Assembly: GCA_964579245.1 (NCBI GenBank)
Contig: CAZOFY010000041.1
Location: 1 to 20,009, forward strand
Reading direction: 5' to 3'
Length of the DNA stretch: 20,009 nucleotides
Source of the DNA: Firm-13 sp964579245
Lineage (GTDB): Bacteria; Bacillota; Clostridia; Saccharofermentanales; Saccharofermentanaceae
This document shows positions 14,517 to 20,009 of the stretch, in pieces (position 1 is the first letter of the stretch; each line of letters starts with the position of its first letter). The position numbers were made by a program, and so were the translations under genes. Under the pieces are notes generated by a model. That model was not told the DNA's origin and ran no database searches. It saw nothing but the letters and a program-made list of their open reading frames with translations.

Positions 14517-14981
14517 CTATTTATGGTACGATTCCCCGCCCTTTATCTTGAAGGAACGATAGCATTGCTCCAGAAGAATCAAGCGGGTCATTTGATGAGT
14601 GAACGTCATGGGTGAAAGGCAGATGCGCTGATCGGCGCGTGTCAGCACGGACGGAGAAAAACCGTTTGAACCGCCAATGACAAAGGTAACGGAAGCACCG
14701 CCCTTTTCAAAAGCGCGGGTCAATTCCTCTGAGAAGGCAAGCGAGTCAAGCATTTTCCCATGAAGATCCATTGCAATCACAAGTGCGTTTTCGCGAATAG
14801 AGGAGAGAATTTTCTCCCCCTCCCGTTGGAGCGCAACATCAATAGGGAGTGTGTCGGGAGAGTCCGGAACCTCGATAATTTCGACCGTGCAATATTTTCC
14901 GAGTCTTTTCACGTATTCTGCTATGCCATCGCGAAGCCATTTCTCGCGAATTTTTCCGGCAGCAATGACTTGAAGCTTCAC
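14517..14981 (-). CDS. rlmH: 23S rRNA pseudouridine(1915) N3-methyltransferase RlmH
   Basis: RlmH uses S-adenosylmethionine to methylate pseudouridine 1915 in helix 69 of 23S rRNA, acting on assembled 70S ribosomes. The 154-residue protein is near normal length (about 156-159). It shows the SPOUT knot features FVIGGSNGFS (102-111), LSPMTFTHQMTRLILLEQCYR (broadly 122-142) and the C-terminal YHK. The start is GTG, overlapping the walJ stop as GTGA, so translation is coupled. Its TAG stop lies inside the right arm of the inverted repeat, but the protein end is intact. It is the last gene of the wal operon, as in many Bacillota. Confidence 0.95.
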   Translation of the reverse strand: MKLQVIAAGKIREKWLRDGIAEYVKRLGKYCTVEIIEVPDSPDTLPIDVALQREGEKILSSIRENALVIAMDLHGKMLDSLAFSEELTRAFEKGGASVTFVIGGSNGFSPSVLTRADQRICLSPMTFTHQMTRLILLEQCYRSFKIKGGESYHK

Positions 14982-15862
14982 AAAAGATCCTCAATGCGCA
15001 GGTTCTGCCTAATCGTGGAGCCGTGCGGCACGACGTAGTCTTCCTCAGAATTACTGACTGCCAGAATCACCGGATCAGAAGGAGTATACCGATTCGCAAT
15101 ATGCAAGTGATAGGTCTCACCGGCAATCGCTTCAATCCGTTCCATCGCAGCCAATATCTCTTTCTTTGCCGTCGTAGGCGTGTTGTTTTCCTGGCTCAGA
15201 TGGCCAAGGACAAAATGCTTCGTCCCGTTGCGATACAGATAACAAATTGCATCCGCACAATCACGGTTGCAGAGATGACCCAGCTTGCCATCGACACGTT
15301 TCTTCAAGACCCACGGATACGGTCCGGTCCATAACATCTCGTAGTCGTAGTTTGATTCGATTAGAATCGCATCGCAGCCAAGCAGCGCATCCTTGACTTC
15401 ATCACTGAAATATCCAAGGTCCGTGGCGACTGCCATGGCGATATTTTTGTATGTAAATCGAAACCCAACCGATCCATTCGCATCATGCGGAGTCGAAAAC
15501 GGGAATACTGAGACTTCTCCGACCTGAAATGGTTCACCGGCCAGGATTGTATGATCCAGTGCGAAAGGATGTGGTTTTTTTTCACAGCGGTGTATTCCCC
15601 TCCAAGTATGTGAGGTCGCGAAAACAGGAGTATTGTATTTACGAACGAATACATCGAGGCCCTTGATATGATCGCTATGATCGTGTGTTATCAAGATGGC
15701 GTCAAGTGTCTGCGGACTTTGCCCTACTTGTTCAAGCGCCTCGACGATAGACTTCGTCGAACAGCCGACATCGACAAGTATCTTCGTCTCTTCAAATTGA
15801 ACGAAGATTGCATTGCCGCTGCTGCCGCTGTATAAAGGGATCATCTGAATGTCGTTTCTCAC
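14978..15862 (-). CDS. walJ: WalJ/YycJ metallo-beta-lactamase-fold hydrolase
   Basis: The 294-residue protein has the zinc motif THDHSDH (residues 59-65), an N-terminal GSSGNAIFV turn and a later cluster of His residues (TPHDANG, GHLSQEN). These are typical of the YycJ/WalJ branch of the metallo-beta-lactamase fold. In Bacillus relatives it is encoded with WalRK and is thought to act as a 5'-3' exonuclease linked to cell division or DNA repair; its exact role is uncertain. The start is GTG, seven bases from GGAG, and an in-frame stop closes the frame just upstream. It lies 27 bases after murA and overlaps rlmH. Confidence 0.9.
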   Translation of the reverse strand: MRNDIQMIPLYSGSSGNAIFVQFEETKILVDVGCSTKSIVEALEQVGQSPQTLDAILITHDHSDHIKGLDVFVRKYNTPVFATSHTWRGIHRCEKKPHPFALDHTILAGEPFQVGEVSVFPFSTPHDANGSVGFRFTYKNIAMAVATDLGYFSDEVKDALLGCDAILIESNYDYEMLWTGPYPWVLKKRVDGKLGHLCNRDCADAICYLYRNGTKHFVLGHLSQENNTPTTAKKEILAAMERIEAIAGETYHLHIANRYTPSDPVILAVSNSEEDYVVPHGSTIRQNLRIEDLL

Positions 15863-15889
15863 ATGTCATCTCCGAATCTGTTGGCTTCC

Positions 15890-17206
15890 TTAGAAACTGA
15901 TATTATCGTTCTTTGGATATTTCGACTCAGGATCATCAAACCGTTCCATTCTTGCGCCCATCGCAGTAAGCTTCTCGACGATCTTCTCGTACCCTCTCTC
16001 GATTCGATGTGCTTCGCTGATCTCTGTCACCCCATCGGCCGCGAGTCCCGCCAGAATCATGGCCGCACCGGCACGCAGATCCATTGCGGAGACACTGGCA
16101 CCGTTAAGGTGTGAGGGGCCGGATACCAAGGCTACTCTGTCGATGACAGAGATATTTGCTCCCATCGATTGGAGCTCAGTTACATATTGAAAGCGGTTAT
16201 CCCAGACATTCTCGTACATGCGGCTCATGCCGCAGGCCATACAAAGCAGGACGGTTGTCTGTGGCTGCAGATCCGTTGGAAAACCCGGGTAAGGCATGGT
16301 CTTGAAGTTAACCGGCGCAATCTCGACGTCATCCTCAATCGTGATGTGAATCGATTCTTCACTCTCCTCGACTTGAAAACCCATTTCTACGAGCTTGACA
16401 GTCAACGGCTCCATGTGACGCGGAATCAAATTGCGAACTGTGACATCACCGCGGGTAATGGCGGCTGCCAGCATGTATGTACCCGCCTCAATCTGATCCG
16501 GAATAATCGAGTAGGAAAAGCCGCCCGGAAGAATCGGAACGCCCTTTACTCGGATTGTGTCCGTACCGGCGCCCTTGATATTCGCGCCCATTGCGTTCAA
16601 GAAGTTCGCAACGTCGACAATATGGGGCTCCCTCGCTGCGTTCTCGATTGTAGTCAGGCCATCTGCCTTGGTCGCGGCAAGCATGATGTTAATCGTCGCT
16701 CCGACACTAACGACATCAAGAAAAATGTGCGCGCCGGAAAGGCGGTTTGCGACGATGCGGATTACACCGTTTCGGATATCAGACAGCTGCGTGCCCTTGG
16801 CTCCCATTTTCGAAAAACCCTTAAGATGCAGATCGATCGGTCTCGTGCCGAAATTACATCCACCCGGCATGTGCATCGTGGCTTTCTTAAACCTGGCCAA
16901 CAAAGCGCCAAGCAGATAATAGGAAGCACGGATATTCTTTACCTTCTCGTGCGTTGCTTCATGTGTATTGATCGTGGTAGGGTCGATCTTGAACATTCCA
17001 TTGCCCATCGGAGTGATGACCGCTCCCAGCGTCTCGCAGATCTCGAGCATGGCGCGAACGTCGGCAATGTCCGGGACGTTTTCCAGAATACAGGGCCCGT
17101 CAAGCATCATCGCTGCTGCGAGTATGCCCAAAACTGCATTCTTGCTTCCGCTGACGGTTACCTCACCTTTCAGCTTTTGTCCCCCGATGATTCGATAGTA
17201 TGGCAT
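15890..17206 (-). CDS. murA: UDP-N-acetylglucosamine 1-carboxyvinyltransferase MurA
   Basis: MurA transfers enolpyruvate from PEP to UDP-GlcNAc, the first committed step of peptidoglycan synthesis in the cytoplasm. The 438-residue protein has normal length. It shows Lys22-Asn23 in SGSKNAVLG and the loop MPGGCNFGTRPIDLHLKG (from 113) with the active-site Cys117, the residue alkylated by fosfomycin. The gene starts 44 bases inside the end of the histidine kinase gene. Its own AGGGGG site lies seven bases before the ATG, so independent initiation is likely. Its place between walK and walJ is unusual and ties cell-wall synthesis to the Wal regulon. Confidence 0.96.
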   Translation of the reverse strand: MPYYRIIGGQKLKGEVTVSGSKNAVLGILAAAMMLDGPCILENVPDIADVRAMLEICETLGAVITPMGNGMFKIDPTTINTHEATHEKVKNIRASYYLLGALLARFKKATMHMPGGCNFGTRPIDLHLKGFSKMGAKGTQLSDIRNGVIRIVANRLSGAHIFLDVVSVGATINIMLAATKADGLTTIENAAREPHIVDVANFLNAMGANIKGAGTDTIRVKGVPILPGGFSYSIIPDQIEAGTYMLAAAITRGDVTVRNLIPRHMEPLTVKLVEMGFQVEESEESIHITIEDDVEIAPVNFKTMPYPGFPTDLQPQTTVLLCMACGMSRMYENVWDNRFQYVTELQSMGANISVIDRVALVSGPSHLNGASVSAMDLRAGAAMILAGLAADGVTEISEAHRIERGYEKIVEKLTAMGARMERFDDPESKYPKNDNISF

Positions 17207-19079
17207 CCCTTTTCCCCCTAAGATTTTCGATTTCTAACTGATCCCTTGGTATTTGAGAATCTTTCCCCATGGATTGCGTCACAGTCTGAGAAGTGGCTTT
17301 GTGCTTGTCTGCGACTGTGCGTTGCGGACGATACGGCTTGTCCTCATTTGGCGGTCTTAATTCGCCGGTCGATTCCATAGAGGCCCGCCGGACAGCGGAT
17401 GTTGGTACAGGCGGATATTCCGTCTGTGTCTTCTTCACATCCGGGTGTATTCGTATATCCCGGGTGTCCGTACGAGGGCCGTCGATGGAAAGATTGCGTT
17501 CTTGTTTCCCTTGACGGACCGAATCAGCTCTCTTACCTGTCACATTAGCCGGCCGTATGCTCTCGCTCTGCTCCCTGATAATCTGGGTTCTTTTCGCTGC
17601 TTCATATCTGGCCGGCAACATTTCTGCCGGCGATACAATATTATACTCCAGCTCATAATCATCCGGATCGGTAAGGAGAAACGCCAGAAGCTGCTCAACC
17701 TGCTCGTTCGACAGATGAGAAATATCCGGAACCGGAAGATCAATCTCCGTTGCGGCCGATTGTAAATAGACAGCCGCATTTTCGTAAACGATTTCATGAC
17801 GGGGCGACCCGTCGAAAATTGCCGTCAGTGTCTCCCGATAGGTCTTCTCTGCTTTAGGGATCGTAATGACAAATTCTGTTCCCTTTCCCAAAACGCTGGA
17901 GACAGAGATCGTACCGCCCTGTATCTCCGTCAGCTCCTTAGCAATCGAGAGACCCAGCCCGGTTCCGCCATATTTTCGGGAACCGGTAGAATCGACACGA
18001 TAAAAGCGATGAAAGAGACGCGGAAGATTATCCTTTGCAACACCCATTCCGTTGTCGACAATCTTCATCGAGATATAATCATTTGTAAGTTGGATCGATA
18101 CGCTCACATATCCTCGATGATCCGTATATTTAATTCCATTTGATATGAGATTAGTCAGGACTCGGTCAATTGCCGATGCATCTCCGAAAACCGGTGGGAT
18201 TAGAGAAAGAACAGAGGACTCAAGCTGGATCTCTTTCTCAACCGCCTGAACCTGCATGCGCCCGACCACCTGCTTCATGACAGATACAATATCATATTGC
18301 CCCATCTTCGGGCGAATACCGCGACTGTCTATCGACGAGAGCAGAAGAAGGTCCTGGACAAGAGAATCCATCCGGACAGCGTCGTCATGAATACGATTGA
18401 TATACGTCCGGACTTCTTCTTGCTGCATGCCATCCAGTCCCCAGTCCAGCAAGGTCTCTGAATAGCCGGATATCGTTGTCAGTGGAGTCTTCAGTTCATG
18501 AGAAACATTCGCGACAAAGTCCTTTCGCTGCTTCTCCTCCCGCTCCTGCTCGGTAATATCTTGAATGATGATAATCCAGCCCGGTTTGCGGTTCTCTACA
18601 AGCTGCGATTGCGTGAGGCGAAGTCGGACAATCTTATCCGCGACATGGACAATCCCGGTAATGTTCGGCGTCTGTAGAACAAGCGCCGCCTTGATCCCGT
18701 TATCGTCACCATATTGTGCAAGGAAAAGCTGCAAAGTCAAAGGAAGCTGGTCTGAAGAAAGAATCGCGTGCGCGGAGGGATTCTCAGAAATCAGTCTTCC
18801 ATCCCCGCCGTATGCCAGAATGCCAACCTGAAGTTCGCGAAGGATCGTCTCTGAGGCACCCTTCTCCTGTTCGAAGTTAGCGACAATTGTCTTGAGTCGG
18901 CGATCGGCTTGCGTGTTTGAGAACGTGGTTTTCAACGAAGAATACATAAACCCGATCAAAAGGCCGGCCGCAATCCCGATCAGAACAAGAATAGACGCCA
19001 TCAACGGTTGCTCTCTCAAAACAGAGAAAGCATCCGTGACCGGCATGTTGTTAATGTTATTAAATTGAAAAACGGACAT
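17163..19079 (-). CDS. walK: Wal-type sensor histidine kinase with long C-terminal tail
   Basis: The 638-residue kinase has one membrane segment (about 27-46), a PAS-like region (78-172), a HisKA domain with the phosphorylated His194 (FVANVSHELKTPL), and an ATPase domain with N box (309-319), DNGMG (342-346), LFHRFYRVD and GGTGLGLSI (371-379). It has no sizeable extracellular domain, so sensing is probably in the membrane or cytoplasm, as in streptococcal VicK. Residues 411-638 form an extra tail: a part with SHLSNEQVEQLLAFLL, then a disordered, basic, Arg/Lys/Ser/Pro-rich end. The tail overlaps murA by 44 bases. The ATG follows the walR stop by nine bases with a weak ribosome binding site. 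A PhoR-type kinase is the alternative; the walJ-rlmH neighbours favour WalK. Confidence 0.85.
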   Translation of the reverse strand: MSVFQFNNINNMPVTDAFSVLREQPLMASILVLIGIAAGLLIGFMYSSLKTTFSNTQADRRLKTIVANFEQEKGASETILRELQVGILAYGGDGRLISENPSAHAILSSDQLPLTLQLFLAQYGDDNGIKAALVLQTPNITGIVHVADKIVRLRLTQSQLVENRKPGWIIIIQDITEQEREEKQRKDFVANVSHELKTPLTTISGYSETLLDWGLDGMQQEEVRTYINRIHDDAVRMDSLVQDLLLLSSIDSRGIRPKMGQYDIVSVMKQVVGRMQVQAVEKEIQLESSVLSLIPPVFGDASAIDRVLTNLISNGIKYTDHRGYVSVSIQLTNDYISMKIVDNGMGVAKDNLPRLFHRFYRVDSTGSRKYGGTGLGLSIAKELTEIQGGTISVSSVLGKGTEFVITIPKAEKTYRETLTAIFDGSPRHEIVYENAAVYLQSAATEIDLPVPDISHLSNEQVEQLLAFLLTDPDDYELEYNIVSPAEMLPARYEAAKRTQIIREQSESIRPANVTGKRADSVRQGKQERNLSIDGPRTDTRDIRIHPDVKKTQTEYPPVPTSAVRRASMESTGELRPPNEDKPYRPQRTVADKHKATSQTVTQSMGKDSQIPRDQLEIENLRGKRDAILSNHRGTKAER

Positions 19080-19088
19080 CTCTATCGC

Positions 19089-19790
19089 TTAGGCCTGACT
19101 CTTGTCAAAGTAATAGCCGACTCCTCGTTTTGTCAAAATGTATCGGTAGTTGTTCTGATCCGGTTCAAGTTTCTCTCTTGTACGTCTGACAGTGACGTCC
19201 ACGGTACGGACATCTCCGTAATACTCATATCCCCAGACCTTCTCAAGCAATGTCTCTCTCGAGAATACTTGTCCTGCATTCTGTGCAAGAAAACGAACGA
19301 GTTCGAATTCGCGCAAGGTAAGTTCAAGTATCTTTCCGCCTCTTCTGACCTGATAGGCGTCCATATCAATCTCAAGCTCTCCAAATACCAACGCCCTGCC
19401 GCTGTCCGACGCTTCGCTCTCCGCCAGACTCATCCGGCGAAGCTGCGCCTTCACGCGGGCAAGAACCTCACGAACGCTGAACGGCTTCGTGATATAATCG
19501 TCCGCACCCAACTCCAGACCCAATACCTTATCGATCTCTTCACTCTTCGCAGTCAGCATAAGAATTGGTATATTCGTCTGCAAGCGAAGCTTCCTGCATA
19601 CATCAAACCCGTCCATACGTGGAAGCATGCAATCCAAAAGAATCAAATCCGGCTTCATGGAAATGCCCATCTCAAGGCCTGTCGCGCCATCTGATGCCGT
19701 ATACGTTGTGTAACCCTCGCGTTCTAAGTTGGCCTTAAGAATATCTACAATATTCGGCTCATCGTCCACTATCAGGATCTTAGCACTCAT
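19089..19790 (-). CDS. walR: OmpR/PhoB-family response regulator, WalR type
   Basis: The 233-residue regulator has a receiver domain (acidic Asp9/Asp10, phosphorylated Asp53 in LLDCMLPRMDG, Thr80, Lys102 in DDYITKPF) and a winged-helix DNA-binding domain (about 130-230) with the recognition helix VRTVDVTVRRTREKLE. It is probably phosphorylated by the kinase encoded nine bases downstream and controls cell-wall genes. I chose the ATG at 19790 because GGGAG lies eight bases upstream; an in-frame ATG five codons earlier has its ribosome binding site too close. Confidence 0.9.
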   Translation of the reverse strand: MSAKILIVDDEPNIVDILKANLEREGYTTYTASDGATGLEMGISMKPDLILLDCMLPRMDGFDVCRKLRLQTNIPILMLTAKSEEIDKVLGLELGADDYITKPFSVREVLARVKAQLRRMSLAESEASDSGRALVFGELEIDMDAYQVRRGGKILELTLREFELVRFLAQNAGQVFSRETLLEKVWGYEYYGDVRTVDVTVRRTREKLEPDQNNYRYILTKRGVGYYFDKSQA

Positions 19791-19877
19791 ATCGGAATCT
19801 CCCATCCTCTTTCTGGATTAACTGTCAGTCCTCCAGCTGCGTGAATAACGTAGCATTGTTACAAAACAGTTAGTGTA

Positions 19878-19904
19878 ATTATACCATTTATATACGATTT
19901 GCAA
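19878..19904 (-). promoter_or_regulatory. Promoter of the wal operon
   Basis: On the minus strand TATAAT (19878-19883) is preceded by TGG, an extended -10. TTGCAA (19899-19904) lies 15 bases upstream as a weak, short-spaced -35. The 5' leader to walR is about 80 bases and shows no clear regulatory fold. Confidence 0.75.
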
Positions 19905-19914
19905 CTATCGTTGT

Positions 19915-19952
19915 AAAAAAAGAAAGCCTTCAGCTTTAGACTGAAGGCTTTC
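19915..19952 (-). terminator. Terminator of the rRNA operon
   Basis: GAAAGCCTTCAG (19922-19933) and CTGAAGGCTTTC (19941-19952) form a perfect 12-bp stem with a 7-base loop. On the minus strand seven T follow (19915-19921). It separates the rRNA operon from the wal promoter. Confidence 0.95.
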
Positions 19953-19958
19953 ATAAAA

Positions 19959-20009
19959 TCCGGCGACGATCTATCTTTCCGGGCCGTTACCAGCCAAGTA
20001 TTGTCGACA
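19959..20009 (-). rRNA. rrf: 5S ribosomal RNA, 3' part
   Basis: Read on the minus strand, the last bases give AATACTTGGCTGGTAACGGC followed by CCGGAAAGATAGATCGTCGC and CGGA. This matches the helix IV/V and 3' end of 5S rRNA in Clostridia (GATACTTGGCTGG... GGTCGTCGCCGG). The 5' half lies beyond the window. The terminator directly after it supports the end of an rRNA operon. Confidence 0.88.

Larger units (their letters stand above)
14275..14519. repeat. Inverted-repeat element (W) around the assembly gap
   Basis: TAGATTACAGACTACGCGT (14275-14293) and its exact reverse complement (14501-14519) enclose about 245 bases, including the gap. The left arm runs into TTTCGAGCCTCC, and the right arm is preceded by GAGGACAGATCGATG. 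These are the left and right core boxes of the structured repeat, so arms plus cores look like one copy, split by the copy starting at 14331. The right arm contains the TAG stop of rlmH. No transposase or other gene is seen in this stretch. Confidence 0.7.

Noticed and set aside
12053..14519. CRISPR array
   Set aside because: The repeats are few, unevenly spaced, self-complementary along their length and have no spacers or cas genes.

Overview
The window looks like chromosomal DNA of a low- to moderate-GC Bacillota bacterium, most likely of class Clostridia. This rests on the tryptophan T-box leader, strong AGGAGG-type ribosome binding sites, consensus -35/-10 promoters, Wal-type two-component genes with walJ and rlmH, and a clostridial-looking 5S rRNA 3' end. 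The genus cannot be named from the sequence. The window contains one assembly gap of exactly 100 N (14386-14485).

Region 1 (1-6384, + strand) is a tryptophan biosynthesis operon. A strong promoter is followed by a T-box leader with a UGG specifier and an intrinsic terminator, then trpD-trpC-trpB-trpA-trpE-trpG. The genes are tightly spaced or overlap by ATGA. The order is unusual, with trpEG at the distal end, and trpF is not in the window.

Region 2 (6419-10560, - strand) is a lower-GC cluster of exported proteins: a small secreted protein broken by an amber codon in its signal peptide, a 458-residue lipoprotein-like protein, and a 737-residue protein that joins an unknown N-terminal half to a solute-binding-protein-like C-terminal half. 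No transporter permease is present.

Region 3 (10748-12982) holds a galactokinase-family gene (-) and, after an intergenic region with structured repeats, a two-gene + strand unit (a YegP/DUF1508 protein and a 75-residue leader-like small protein) with its own promoter and strong terminator.

Region 4 (13124-14216, +) is a self-contained unit of a winged-helix regulator and a cysteine hydrolase of the isochorismatase family. A perfect dyad overlaps the -10 box, which suggests autoregulation.

Region 5 (14275-14519) is a repeat region around the assembly gap. It and the galK upstream region share an unrecognised element: a conserved core (GAGCCTCC...GAGGACAGATC) held inside long stems whose sequence differs from copy to copy. 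This is the best candidate for something undescribed.

Region 6 (14517-19904, - strand) is a Wal-type operon, walR-walK-murA-walJ-rlmH, linking a cell-envelope signalling pair to a peptidoglycan precursor enzyme. It is transcribed from a promoter just downstream of the terminator of an rRNA operon, whose 5S 3' end closes the window.
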